Of a stretch of DNA of 24,525 bases, positions 1-13,311 are shown piece after piece; the first letter of the stretch is position 1; every line of letters begins with the position of its first letter. The position numbers and the translations under genes were made by a program. The DNA comes from Anaeromyces robustus (lineage: Eukaryota > Neocallimastigomycota > Neocallimastigomycetes > Neocallimastigales > Neocallimastigaceae). Location of the stretch: the NCBI GenBank assembly GCA_002104895.1, contig MCFG01000393.1:37501-62025 (forward strand), given 5' to 3'. Below the pieces are notes generated by a model. It was given only the letters and a program-made list of their open reading frames with translations, was not told where the DNA came from and searched no databases.

Positions 1-2496
1 TGAAATGAATATTTTATGATAGTTTTATATATATAGTTTAAAAATTAAACTATTTAAAACTATTATTAAAAATAGGAGAACGAAGATAAAAAAGTTTTAA
101 ATGTTATATTAAACCTAAAGGGATAAAAAAAATTTTTTTTAAAACTAAAAAAAAAAAAAACAAAAACAAAAACAAAAACAATAAAAAGTTAAAAAATAAT
201 AATAAATAAAAAAAAATTTTTTTTTTTTAAATAAAAAAATTGTTAAGAAAATAGAATTTTTTTTTTTAAAAAATTATAAAAAAACATAATAAAAAAAAAT
301 AAAAAAAAAAAAATAATAATAATAAAAATATATATATAAATAGAAATGGAGTTATGAGAATATTGAAATATAAGGAAAAAGATAAAAAAAGTAAAAAAAA
401 AAAAAAGAGTAAAAAAAAGAGAGTGTGATAATTTTACTCTTTTTCTCTCTCTTTCTATTTCTTTTTTTTTTTTTTTTTTTTTTTAATTATTATTTTATTA
501 TAGATTAATATATATATATATAAGTAGATAGAAGAAGCATCATTATAAATTAAATATGAAATTTAAAATACTGTGGGAGATTAACTTTTATGGTAAAACA
601 CTACTGTAGTAATGAATTAACGTTTTTATAATTTCTTGGTTTATTAATTAATTATTTTATTTTTTTTATTTTATTTTTTTTTTTATTTTTTTTTTTTTTT
701 AAGTTTAATATATGATTGTTTTTTTTTTTTTTTTTATAATAGTATACATATATAAAATTTTTTGATTTCATTACATATATATATATAATAGTATTGATAA
801 TTTTCTATATTAAGTAAATTTTTTTTATTTATTTATTTATTTTTTGATCGATATGCAAAGCAAAAAAAAAAAAAAAATTACATAAATATATAAATATTAA
901 TAAATTTATTATTATATGGAATACTTAGAATACTTTAAAAAAATAATAATAAATAAATAATAAATAATAAAGAAATAAATAAAAAAAATGAAACAAAAAA
1001 AAAATAATAATAATAATTATAATTATAATAAATAAATAAATAAATAAATAAATATTTTATTTTTATATAATTACTTTATATATTATTTTATATTATTTTA
1101 TATTATTTTATATTTATTATTTAAATTAAAATGACACAAAAAATTTTTATTCATTATTATATAATTATATATAATTATAAAATTATTGATTATATTTCAT
1201 TTTATTAGAAACTTATATTTTCATTTAATTTATAATATATGAAATATATTAAAAAAATAAAATTCATCCGTTAAATCCAATAAATAAATAAATAAATAAA
1301 TATGTTTTTTTATTTTTAAAAAAAAATTAACCCTCAATTTGAATATTATTTATTATATTATTTATAATATAATAAAAATAATTATTAATTTTTTATAAGC
1401 CACAATGAATGTTTTAAAAAAATATAAAAAAACAAAAAAAAAAAGTTCATTTTTTATATAAATATAATAATTAATATTGAATTACATTATATTAAAAAGT
1501 ATTCAATTACAAATATAATAAAAATAAAAAAATATTCTAATTCTATTTTATTTTTCTTTATTATATATTTAATTAATTAATAGAGGTTTAATTTAAATAC
1601 AATTAAATAATTAAATATATATAATTACTTATTTTAATACATTAATTAAAAGATATTCTTTTTTGTTTTTTATATTGTATTATAATATTAGTTAGATATT
1701 ATGCATTATTTATTCTCAATGTTTTATATATATTAATTTTTAATCATATTTATATTTATATTAAGTATTATACCCAAAAGAAAATAAAAAACATTTTGTT
1801 TTATTACAATTTCACCTTAATATAAAAATAAATAAATATATATATATATATATACAAATAAATAAAATAACACTATCATTTTTATCATTTCAAAAGTTTT
1901 AATTATTTTTTTTTTTTAAAAAATATAAATTATTTTATTAATAATTTTTTTTATTATAATAGTTTTTATAAAAGTTTTGATAATCGATACATGAATTAAA
2001 TATATAAAATAGATTAAACAAGTTTATTTTTAAATTTTAATTTAATGAGTTATACGCTATAATAATAAATAAAAAATAAATATATATATATATAAAAAAC
2101 ATAAACTATTAATTTATCTTTATAAATAAATAAAGAAATAGTTTGAAGTTTTTTTTTTCTTCTTTGTGTGTGTGTATGTGTGCATTAAATATTCTTCCTT
2201 TTTCTTTTCATTGATAAATCATTTCTTGGTTTAATATTTAGTTGTTTCTTTTTTTTTTTTACTTTAAATTAAATTGATGTTTGTATTATTTTTATTTCAT
2301 TTCATCCTTTTATTATTTTTATTATTAATTTTTTCTTTTGTTTCTTTTTTTTTTTTTTTTTTTTATAAATTATTTTTCACATTTATTAGAAAATAATTTA
2401 TAAAATTATATAAATAAAAAAATAAAAAATAAATTTTATAAATTTATTATAAAAATTATTTTTTATCCCTAAGAAAAAAAAAATAATGAAAGAAAT
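1..2496. other. Gene-free AT-rich intergenic DNA
   Basis: No open frame or splice-joined set of frames with protein-like composition was found on either strand. The stretch is nearly all A and T, with A- and T-homopolymers, short AAAT/TTTA arrays (for example around 1029-1052 and 1279-1301) and a TG-rich microsatellite at about 2165-2182. A small patch around 570-625 is less AT-rich than its surroundings, but I cannot assign it. The right end is the 3' flank of the minus-strand pyruvate formate-lyase gene. Confidence 0.6.
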
Positions 2497-4929
2497 CTAC
2501 ATCTTTTCGTGGAAAGTACGAGCAATAACTTCCTTTTGTTGAGCTGGAGTTAACTTAACAAAGTTAACAGCGTAACCAGAAACACGAATAGTAAGATTTG
2601 GATAATTTTCTGGATGAGCCATAGCATCTTCTAAAGTTTCACGTTTAAGAACGTTAACATTAAGATGATGAGCACCTTTAGTGAAATAACCATCTAATAA
2701 ACCAGAAAGGTTACCTTGACGTTCCTTTAAGGATTTACCAATAGTGTTTGGAACAATGGAGAAAGTGTTAGAAATACCATCCATACAAGAATCATATCTA
2801 ACCTTAGCAACTGAAGAAAGTGAAGCAACAGCACCAGAGAATTCACGACCATGCATTGGATTACAACCTGGAGCAAATGGTTGACCAGCCTTACGACCAT
2901 CTGGAGTAGATCCAGTCTTCTTACCATAAACAACGTTAGAAGTAATGGTAAGAATAGAAAGAGTATGCATAGCATTACGGTAAGTTGGAGTCTTTCTAAG
3001 CTTAGTAATAAGTTTATCAGTAACAGTTCTAGCGAAGAAATCAACACGATCATCATCATTACCGAATTTTGGGAAATCACCTTCAACCTTGAAATCAACA
3101 GTTAAACCAGTTTCTGGATCACGAATTGGAGTAACTTTAGCATATTTAATAGCTGAGAAGGAATCAGCAACAACAGAAAGACCAGCAACACCGAAAGCCA
3201 TTAAACGACGAACATCGGTATCATGAAGAGCCATTTGAAGGGATTCATAACAATATTGGTCATGACAGAAGTGAATAACATTCATGGTGTTAACGTAAAG
3301 ATTGGCAATCCAATCCATAGCCTTATCATAAGTTTGCCACATCCAATCGAATGGAATTGGACCTTCTGGAACTGGACCGAAATCTGGACCAACTTGTTTA
3401 CCAGTTCTTTCATCCTTACCATGGTTAAGAACGTAAAGCATAAGCTTAGCAAGGTTACAACGAGCACCAAAGAATTGCATATCCTTACCAATTCTCATAG
3501 CTGAGACACAGCAAGCAATACCGTAATCATCACCGAATCTAGCTGACATAAGAGCATCAGATTCATATTGAATAGAAGAAGTATCAATAGAAACTTGAGT
3601 GGCAAAGTCCTTGAAGTTCTTTGGAAGAGCCTTGTTCCAGAGAACAGTAATGTTTGGTTCTGGAGCTGGACCTAAGTTGTAAAGAGTGTTAAGAACACGG
3701 AAGGAAGTCTTGGTAACTAAAGTACGACCATCACTTCCCATACCACCAAGAGACATAGTAACCCAGGTTGGATCACCAGCGAATAAATCATTGTATTCTG
3801 GAGTACGTAAGTGACGAGCAAAACGTAACTTTAAGATAAGATTATCAATAATTTCTTGAGCTTCAGCTTCAGTGATAACACCATTCTTTAAATCGTTTTC
3901 AAAGAAACAATCAAGGAAGGCATCAACACGACCAAGAGACATGGCAGCACCATCTTGTTCCTTAATAGAACCTAAGTAACCAAAGTAAACAAATTGAGTA
4001 GCTTCTCTGGCATTCTTAGCTGGTTTTGAAATATCAATACCATAAGATTTAGCCATTTGAGTAAGTTGCTTAAGAGCTTTAACTTGATCAGCAACTTCAC
4101 CAATTAATTTCATAGTTGGTTCATCCATTTGCTTCTTTTGTAATTCAGCCTTATCTTTTTCCTTTTGAGCAATAAGACGGTCAGTACCATAAAGAGCAAC
4201 ACGACGGTAATCACCAATAATACGACCACGACCGTAACCATCTGGTAAACCAGTCATGATAGCGTTAGAACGACCAGATCTCATTTCCTTAGAGTAAATA
4301 TCGAAAACAGCAGTGTTGTGAGTCTTACGGTAATCACTAAAAATGTGTTCAACTTCCTTATCCATTGGAACATTAACAGCCTTAAGAGCATTCTTTACCA
4401 TGTTAACACCACCGAATGGTTTAATGGCTCTCTTAAGTGGAACATCAGTTTGATAACCGTAAATAACTTCATTATCTTTGTCAAGGTAACCTGGTTTGTG
4501 AGAAGTAATAGTGGATGGAGTGTGTGGATCAACATCATATAAACCACCATTTTCACGTTCTTTAGCAAGGTATTCTTCAGCCTTAGCGAAAAGTTTCTTA
4601 GTTTTTTCAGTTGGACCAGCAAGGAAAGAAGCATCACCTTCATATGGAGTATAATGCTTCTTAATCCAACCTTCAACATCAATTTCACTCTTAGCAGCAG
4701 CATCACTAGTAATGCATGGAGCTTGAGTAGCATAAGTTTTATTTTGGATAGATGGGAAGGAAGACTTCTTAGCAGAAGTGTTAAGAGTAGTAGTAGTCAT
4801 TGGGGAGGTGTGAATAGCACGAGATGGTTTGCTGATTCTGACACCAGCAACCTTAGTAGCAGCAACAGCATTAACTGAAACTGACTTAGCAATAGCGTTA
4901 TTGAATTGACATAAAGTTAAGCTTTCCAT
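2497..4929 (-). CDS. PFL: Pyruvate formate-lyase (formate C-acetyltransferase), probably hydrogenosomal
   Basis: Glycyl-radical enzyme converting pyruvate and CoA to acetyl-CoA and formate, the main pyruvate route in anaerobic gut fungi. The 810-aa frame has no introns and aligns along its whole length with bacterial PFL (about 760 aa). Catalytic cysteines are C473-C474 in IACCVSAM, and the radical glycine is G785 in RVSGYAVNF near the C-terminus, so the enzyme should be active. Relative to bacterial PFL there is an extra N-terminus of about 60 residues, rich in Ser/Thr/Ala/Lys/Arg and almost free of acidic residues, resembling a mitochondrial or hydrogenosomal presequence. The ATG at 4929 has A at -3 and G at +4; the stop is TAG at 2497. 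GC content is far above the flanks, with strongly selected codons (GGT, AAG, CGT, AAC), as in highly expressed genes. The family is thought to have reached these fungi from bacteria. The radical-SAM activase it needs is not in this window. Confidence 0.97.
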   Translation of the reverse strand: MESLTLCQFNNAIAKSVSVNAVAATKVAGVRISKPSRAIHTSPMTTTTLNTSAKKSSFPSIQNKTYATQAPCITSDAAAKSEIDVEGWIKKHYTPYEGDASFLAGPTEKTKKLFAKAEEYLAKERENGGLYDVDPHTPSTITSHKPGYLDKDNEVIYGYQTDVPLKRAIKPFGGVNMVKNALKAVNVPMDKEVEHIFSDYRKTHNTAVFDIYSKEMRSGRSNAIMTGLPDGYGRGRIIGDYRRVALYGTDRLIAQKEKDKAELQKKQMDEPTMKLIGEVADQVKALKQLTQMAKSYGIDISKPAKNAREATQFVYFGYLGSIKEQDGAAMSLGRVDAFLDCFFENDLKNGVITEAEAQEIIDNLILKLRFARHLRTPEYNDLFAGDPTWVTMSLGGMGSDGRTLVTKTSFRVLNTLYNLGPAPEPNITVLWNKALPKNFKDFATQVSIDTSSIQYESDALMSARFGDDYGIACCVSAMRIGKDMQFFGARCNLAKLMLYVLNHGKDERTGKQVGPDFGPVPEGPIPFDWMWQTYDKAMDWIANLYVNTMNVIHFCHDQYCYESLQMALHDTDVRRLMAFGVAGLSVVADSFSAIKYAKVTPIRDPETGLTVDFKVEGDFPKFGNDDDRVDFFARTVTDKLITKLRKTPTYRNAMHTLSILTITSNVVYGKKTGSTPDGRKAGQPFAPGCNPMHGREFSGAVASLSSVAKVRYDSCMDGISNTFSIVPNTIGKSLKERQGNLSGLLDGYFTKGAHHLNVNVLKRETLEDAMAHPENYPNLTIRVSGYAVNFVKLTPAQQKEVIARTFHEKM

Positions 4930-6084
4930 TTTTTTTTATATATTTATATATATTTATAATTTATATAAATTACTTTATAAATAATTTCTTCTTTTAATTG
5001 GTATAATAAGAATTATTTATAATATTCAATAATTTTTTACAAGGATATAATTAAAATTAATAAGATTATAAATAATGAAGAAAAAAAATTTTTTTTTTGA
5101 AGAATTTCACTCCCTTATATATTTGAAATTTTTAATTTTTATGGTTAAATTTTAGATAAAAAATTTTTTGATTAATTAATAAATTAATAGTTATTTTATC
5201 CTAAAAGAAACGAAACGAAAAAAAAAAATTATTAATTTAATAAATAAACGGTTAATAATATTTTATTTATATAAATAATTATTATATAATTTATTATTAA
5301 AATATAATAACAATATATTTTTCATATATTTATACATTTATAATTTTATGGAATATTGAATTAAAAAAAATTTAATATATAATTATATATATAAATATAA
5401 TATATTTAAATATATTATATATATATTATTTTTATATTTATATTTAAATTCATTTTTTATATATTTATAATTAGGAAAAATTGGCTAAATAATTAAATTG
5501 ATTAAATAAAAATTATGGTTACACACACTTTTAGGAAAGATTTACTATATATATTATATATATTATAATATATTATAAAATTATTATTAAATCAAAAAAA
5601 TATTTTATTATTGAATTATATTATATAAATGAACATATATGATATAAAATAATAAATAAATTTAAATATTAAAAATAAATAGATATATAAATATAAAATT
5701 AAATAAATAGAAAGAAATTGATTTAAGAACTGATAATAACAAAATTCTAAATAACATATAAGCATTTGTTCCCTTTATTCTTATGTATATGTATATGTAT
5801 TTCTCAAAGCTATATAATTATTTTTCTTTTTAATACATAATTTAATGCTAAATATAATGAAAAAATAATAAAAAACAAGTTACATGTGAAAAAAAAAAAA
5901 CATTAATTAATTGATTAAACCAACATTAAATTTTTTTAATAAAATTAAAAAAAAAGGTGGAATATTATTAATTATCCTAAAATTTTATATATTAAAAACC
6001 AATAAATAAATCATGATATTTACGGAGAAATTTCATTACATATATTTATATATATAACTATATATTATAATATATTAATTTATT

Positions 6085-6312
<228 letters not shown>

Positions 6313-6732
6313 AATAATAATTATTATTATTGTTAAGTTCTTTAATGTGGATTCAAATTCACATATTAAAAAAAAAAAAAAAAAAAATATCACTATGAAA
6401 ACTATCACTTCATTATCAAAATATATAATCTAATTAATTAATTACTTTAATATACATTTTTTAATAATATAATTAAATATTAATTAATTATATTAATATA
6501 TTACAAATTTATAATTTAATTTCGTTAATAATTTCAATACTTTTCAAAATCTTTTTTTATATAGTTTTCTAATATCTATATAGACTTCATCTTAATTATT
6601 TGTTACTGTATAAAATAAATATAAATAAAAACGAATAATATAACCAACAAGTATATTCTTTATTTTTATGTAATCTATATTTCACATGCATATTCAGTTT
6701 AAATTAATTATTATAAATAAAGATTAATCCAA

Positions 6733-6735
<3 letters not shown>

Positions 6736-6767
<32 letters not shown>
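6736..6767. repeat. Poly(A) homopolymer, 32 nt
   Basis: An uninterrupted run of A on the plus strand in intergenic DNA. No retroelement coding sequence or target-site duplication adjoins it, so it reads as a mononucleotide microsatellite rather than a retrocopy tail. Confidence 0.85.
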
Positions 6768-6769
<2 letters not shown>

Positions 6770-7307
6770 AACTAGTATGATTATCATATAAATATTTATA
6801 CAATAAAATATATTCCAAAACAAAAATAGTATTCATTTAAAATTTCAAATTATTAATAAAATTCTTATTATCAACTTTTTATCTTTATTGTTACACACAT
6901 TTTTTTTTTTTTTTTTAAATACGCATTAAAAGTATAAATCATAATAAAAAATATGGTAAATGAAAATATTTTTGATCGTATGTAATTTGATTAAATTATA
7001 TATGTTTATTTAAATTATTTAAATAAAAAAATTATATAACATTAAATAAATAAAAAAAATAAATAAACATTGAATGATTTATCTCTGTAATTTAAACATA
7101 TTTATATAACAAAGTATACTATGTTCAATATTTATTATTTATATTTCTTTTCTTTTTATTTTTTTCCCAATATTCAAACTATAATATTAAATATATATAT
7201 AAGTAAAGAAAAAAAATTATTATTTCTATGTAACTAAACAAAAAAATATTATATAAGAAACTTTTTTAATATATATCATGAATTGATAATCGGTTTATTT
7301 TTTTTTT

Positions 7308-7680
7308 TTTTTTAATTTTTTTTTTGTTTGTTTGTTTGTTTACATGTATGTTTGTATGTTTGTATTGTTTTTTGTTTATACAATGTTCTATAGTATTATT
7401 TTTTCCGTTTTATTTTTATTTTTATTTTATGGTTTCTGAAAGATTGTTTTGTTTTTTGCTATGTTTTGTTTTTTGTTTGTTTGTATGTTTAAATGTTTTT
7501 AGTTTTTATAATGTTCAATAGTATTCTTTTCTTTTTTTTTTTCATTTTATCTTAACTTTTGATGTGTTTCTGGAGGGTTTACTTTTTTTGTTTTGTTTTA
7601 TTATGTTTTTTTGTTTTATCGCTTTATTTTGTGTTCTTTTGTTTTGTTTTGTTTTGTTTTTTGGATTTATTTTGTTTTTA
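7308..7680. repeat. T/G-rich strand-asymmetric block with ~128-bp imperfect direct duplication
   Basis: The plus strand is dominated by T with regular G (GTTT, GTTTT, TGTATG units) and very few A or C. Two similar segments lie about 128 bp apart: each has a run of GTTT/GTATG units followed by AATGTTC(T/A)ATAGTATT, starting at 7382 and 7510, then a pyrimidine tract. This indicates a duplication that has since diverged. It lies just beyond the 3' end of the minus-strand ankyrin gene, whose transcript, if long enough, would carry the complementary A/C-rich strand. Confidence 0.7.
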
Positions 7681-7861
7681 TGGTATATATGTATATATAA
7701 TTAAATACTATATTAAAATATACTCTATTTTTTAATCAAATTAATTAATTTCATTTTTTTTATATATAATAGATTAGATAGCATATAATTTTATAAAAAA
7801 AAAAGTTTAATATTATTTACTATTTAATATATAAATGTAATGAGATAATTTTTAATAATTA

Positions 7862-8037
7862 CTATGAACTATTTATTACTGCAGATTTTTCAATTAAATT
7901 AGATTTATTGTGATTTTCAGTATTAACAGTTTTACTTTTAATACCAAATATTCCACATAATATATTTCTTTTATTAATATTTGGTAGATTTTTATCTTTA
8001 TTTAAATTATCCTTATCATGATGACTATTAGTATTAA

Positions 8038-8068
<31 letters not shown>

Positions 8069-10381
8069 ACTTTGGTGATGATTATTATTAGCATTATTGT
8101 AGCTATTTCGTTCTTTTATACTATTTTCAATTAATTTAATATCACTTGATGATATAACTGAATTCTTTTTACCTGAATTATTTGCATTTGTTAATTTTAA
8201 TATTATTTCTGCTAATTCATTGTAATTATATCGAATAGCCAAATCATACGGTGAAACGCCCTTTGAATCTTTTATTCCTGGATTCATATTTCTATGCTTT
8301 AATAAATGCTTAGCTGATTCTATACATTTTTTCTCTATTGCAATATAAAATGCTGTTCTTCCTTTTCTATCTCTTAAATTTACATTAATATCTTTTCTTT
8401 TTAATAATATTTGTACACATCTTGCATCTTTAATTGATAACATCAATGCTGTCTTACCAATATTATTACATATATTAACATCAACTACACTAATATCTGT
8501 TAACATTTTTATAATATCTGGATTTCGATTAATTGCTGCAAAAATAAGTGCTGTATTCTTATATTTATCCTGTAAATTATAATTTACTCCTTTTACTTTA
8601 ATTATTTGTTTTACAGCGGTATATAAATTTTTTTCACATGATATAATTAACGCTGTTCTCATATCACCATCTACAGCATTAATATCTAATTTTTTACTTT
8701 TTAATAAGATTTTTAAATATTCCATTTTAGATTGTACATTAAGTTTAATATATGATATTAAAGGTGTATCACCATTAATATCTTTTGTATTAACCATTAT
8801 ATCCTTTTGTTGAAGAAGTAACTCCATTGCTTTAAACATATTTTTTTCTATAGAATAAACTAATGCTGTTTTTTTCTCATAATTAAGAATATTAATATTT
8901 ACATTTGGAATATTTAGTATAGCTTTAATTAATTTTATATTTCCCTTTTTTGATGCTAACATCAATACTGAATTACCTTTATTATCAATAGCGTTTATAT
9001 CTAATTCAGGATGTTTAAAAATTTGATATATAATTTCATCACAATCTTTAAATATCGCATACATAAGTGCTGTAATCTTATTATTATTAGAAGCATTAAT
9101 ATCAATGTCTTTATGATTAATTAATAAAATCGCTATATCAATAAATTTTTTATCTGTTGCAATAATCAACGGGGTATTACCAAAACTATTTTTAATATTA
9201 ATATCCGCACCAAAATCTTTAATTAATCGTTTCATAGTAATAATATCTTCATGAATTGCTGATAAAAGTAAAGGAGTATTACCATATTTATCACATAAAT
9301 GAATATCAATATTTGGATAAGCTAATAATGTATCTACTACATCTCGATTTTTTTTTTTAATAGCCCATATTAATGCTGTTCGATCATTTGAATCTGCTAA
9401 ATTTATATTTTTTACTTTTCTTTCCGATAAAACATACCGACAAACCTCCTTATCACCATTACTAATTGCCCATATTAATAATGTTGTTCTCATTCCTGCT
9501 TTGTATGTATATGAATCAATCATTCGATCCATTAATATATTAAAAACACTTTTATTAATTAAATCATAAGCATTTTTAATTGGAATTCGCTTTTTACTAT
9601 CATTAATATACAAATCTATTTCTTCATAGGATATTAAAAATTTAATAAATTTATCGCTTTCATTATTAATTGGAATATCAAAAATGGATTTACCATCATA
9701 GGTATTGAATTTAACATATAAATCATCATCTAATATCTTTTTTGCACTTTCAATATCATCATTTCTACATGCATTTATTAAATTTACTTTTTCTTTGATT
9801 GTATAAAGCTTATCAAACATTTTTATAATAACATCATTTGATTTTACTTGAGCAAAATCTAAATACTTTATTAGAATTTGAAATATTAAATTATATTGTA
9901 CATTTATCACATTATATTCATTTTTAAATTTAATTAATTGTTTATATCCATCTTTATTAATAACTCGTTTATTTTTAGGTATTAATATAAAAGATAATAC
10001 ATAGTCATTTATTTCTTCCGGAAAATGTGATATATAATCTATATTATTTAGATCCGCTATAGCAAACGATAATAATGCATTTTTTTTTTTAGATATTTTA
10101 ATAATATAATTATGAATAATAGTAAAAACTTCAATTATTTTTTCACATATATTCTCAAACTTTAATAAAAATGGATCATGTAATAGCTTTGTAATGGTTC
10201 TATAATAATATATATTTTTATCATATACACAATCCAGTTTTTTAATTTTTGACATCAATTGATTAAATAACTCATTTTGTGATGAATTCTGTGGTAATAC
10301 TGATTCGATTGCATTATACATAATTCTTTTCGACTTTACATATATTTCATCTTGAAATTCGAAAAACTCTGTTAATTCCAT
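7862..10381 (-). CDS. Ankyrin-repeat protein of unknown function, 839 aa
   Basis: One intronless frame. Residues 1-195 form a helical-looking N-terminal region I do not recognise. Two degenerate repeats (about 198-265) precede roughly thirteen ankyrin repeats at 33-37-residue spacing from about 290 to 730. The repeat-opening T-A-L or T-P-L is visible at T335, T369, T403, T437, T505, T539, T576, T610, T644 and T676, with variant repeats opening at S471 and S710. Helix ends and the D-(I/V)-N-x hairpin before each repeat are regular. A polar tail follows, with nine consecutive Asn at 773-781, His/Asn-rich sequence, and a short hydrophobic patch with one Cys (NILCGIFGIK) near 806-815. No signal peptide, membrane span or catalytic domain is seen, so a cytosolic or nuclear binding scaffold is the most that can be said. 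Codon use is AT-rich, unlike PFL, suggesting modest expression. The start at 10381 is the first Met of the frame. Confidence 0.93.
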
Positions 10382-11106
10382 ATTTATTAAATATATTAAA
10401 AATAAAAAAATTATTATTAAAAAATATATATATATATCTAATTGTGCAATTTATTTTATGAATGATTATAACGTTTTAACATTATATTTTTTCAATTATA
10501 AATATTATTGTTGTTGTTATTATTTATTATTATTATGATTCCTGTTACTATTTAGTTATTATTTTTAAAAAATATAATCCATTGAAAAGATAATAAAAAA
10601 ATTTTGTAGAAAAAAATAAGCAGTTATAATAATAAAACTTTTAATAATAATAATAAAAGAATAAATATATATTAATAAATATATTATTAAATATTATATA
10701 ATAATCTTAATAAAAAATAAACTATATTTTATTTTAATTTTTTATATATTATTGAACTAAAAATTAAAATAATAGTAATAAAATGGAAAAATAATATACC
10801 CATTTATAAAATATAAAATATAAGCTTTATTATATTTGTTAAATTTAATCAATAATTTTAATAATTAATATATAATTAAATTATAATTTTTATAAATAAT
10901 GGTATTTATATATTAACCACAAAAAATTAATTCAATTTTTAAAAATGATTAATAATTATTTATATTTCTTAAATATTTAAGTATCTATAAAAATATAATT
11001 TTTTACTAAAAATAATTTATTATTATTAAGACAAATATAAAATTATAATATATATTTATAAATGATTAATATATGATTTAAAATTTTATCTGGATATATA
11101 AAAAAT

Positions 11107-11108
11107 AT

Positions 11109-11191
<83 letters not shown>

Positions 11192-11195
11192 TTTT
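11107..11195. repeat. (TTTA)n microsatellite
   Basis: About 22 uninterrupted TTTA units, ending at ATTTTACTATAA. Confidence 0.95.
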
Positions 11196-12049
11196 ACTAT
11201 AATATGTTATTAAAAGGTTAGTTTAACTACTGATTATATAAATATGAATAATAACTTAACAAATAATGAATAATGACATTAAATTGTGAAACCGAAATAA
11301 AAGATAATATTAATAAAAATATAATTAAAAATTAAAAGTCTATAAAAAAATAATTAAATTTTTTGTTAATTTTAATTTTTCTTCCAATAAAAATTATATT
11401 GTTTTGGATAAAGAAAAAATATGACAGATGATATTCACTTCTATCAATTCTTAAAAAGTATAAATGCCATTAGTAATTTTTTATAATCATATATATAACA
11501 AATAAAGATTCTGTATGAAAGGTAAAATTATTATAAGATATAGTAGTTATATTTTCCATATTATTGAATATATTATTTATATATTTATTTGAAAGAATCA
11601 ATATTAAAAAAGTTATTATATATTGTTAAAGACTAACTGTAGATAAATAAATATTTTATATAATATTAAAGTTCAAATTTCTGGATATTTATCCTTAATA
11701 TTAAATTAAGTATTATAAAGATAATATTACATTATTAATTTGTAAATTCATTAAATATTAGCTAATAATAACAATATAAAAAAAATAAAACGTATATTAT
11801 CTATATTCAATATTTGTATATGTAATACCATCTTTTATTTTTCACAAATAATATGTAAAAACGAAAAATATAATATTTACACATAATTTCTAATTATTCA
11901 TTTACAAAATTTATTAATTATGATTACTTTTTATTTTATTAACAATTAGGTATTATAAATTAATTTAAATTTTAAATTAAACATTATATGGATGATTAAT
12001 ATTAACATTCCTTAAAATTTTTAAAATTTCAATAAAATTTTATTTAATT

Positions 12050-12182
12050 AATTAATTATTTATTTATTTATTTATTATTTATTTATTTATTATTTATTTA
12101 TTTATTATTTATTTATTTATTATTTATTTATTTATTATTTATTTATCTATTTATTTATTTATTATTTATTTATTTATTTATA
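12050..12182. repeat. TTTA array with 15-bp higher-order period
   Basis: Instead of plain TTTA, this array is organised as a 15-bp unit, (ATTT)3 followed by ATT. Five perfect consecutive copies start at 12062, 12077, 12092, 12107 and 12122, followed by a longer variant with a C substitution and an extra set of ATTT units. It lies about 315 bp before the H2A start codon. Confidence 0.85.
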
Positions 12183-12264
12183 TATTAAATTATTAATATA
12201 TTTTGAAAATATTAACAGACAATTTTTAAAAAAAAAAAACAGAAATTACTGAATTAACAAATCT

Positions 12265-12271
12265 TGATTGG
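12265..12271 (-). promoter_or_regulatory. CCAAT-box-like word upstream of H2A
   Basis: TGATTGG on the plus strand reads CCAATCA on the minus strand, the consensus of the fungal HAP/NF-Y complex. It lies 227 bp before the H2A ATG in DNA that otherwise has almost no G or C. CCAAT boxes are common in core histone promoters in other eukaryotes. One 7-mer match is weak evidence. Confidence 0.3.
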
Positions 12272-12497
12272 TTGTATTTATGTTGTCCATACTTTAAAAA
12301 AAGTGCTTATCATCATATTTTAATATGAAATAAATTAAAATAATTAATTTAAATAATAATTTTTTTTTTACTTTTTTTCTTTAAGTTATTTATTCAAAAA
12401 ATCAATTTTTCAGTAGAATTATTGAAATTTGAAATTTTTTTTTTATTAGATTAATATTTGTGCATTAAAAAACTATAACTAAAAGAAATTAACAAAA

Positions 12498-13311
<814 letters not shown>

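Larger units (their letters stand above)
10382..12497. other. Divergent intergenic region between the ankyrin gene and histone H2A
   Basis: The two flanking genes are transcribed away from each other, so both promoters lie here. No coding segment is supported. Two TTTA arrays and one CCAAT-type word are listed separately. The remainder is A+T-rich sequence with no GC-richer island that would suggest an RNA gene. Confidence 0.6.

Noticed and set aside
2727-4878. Several open frames of 69-123 codons overlapping PFL on both strands
   Set aside because: They are shadows of the biased PFL codons in other frames, with Leu- or Ser/Asn-rich composition and no family likeness.
5395-5420. 26-bp palindrome centred between 5407 and 5408
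   Set aside because: It consists only of A and T in TA-rich DNA where such symmetry is expected by chance.
6340-6365. tRNA T-arm-like word GATTCAAATTC
   Set aside because: There is no acceptor, D or anticodon arm around it; it is a weak hairpin in AT-rich DNA.
7324-7521. 65-codon Phe/Cys/Val-rich frame that looks like a small membrane protein
   Set aside because: It comes from the GTTT/GTATG block; its internal repeat mirrors the DNA duplication and there is no sign of coding selection.
11107-11195. CRISPR-like or telomeric array
   Set aside because: Plain TTTA units with no spacers, in a eukaryotic nuclear context, and not a telomere repeat.
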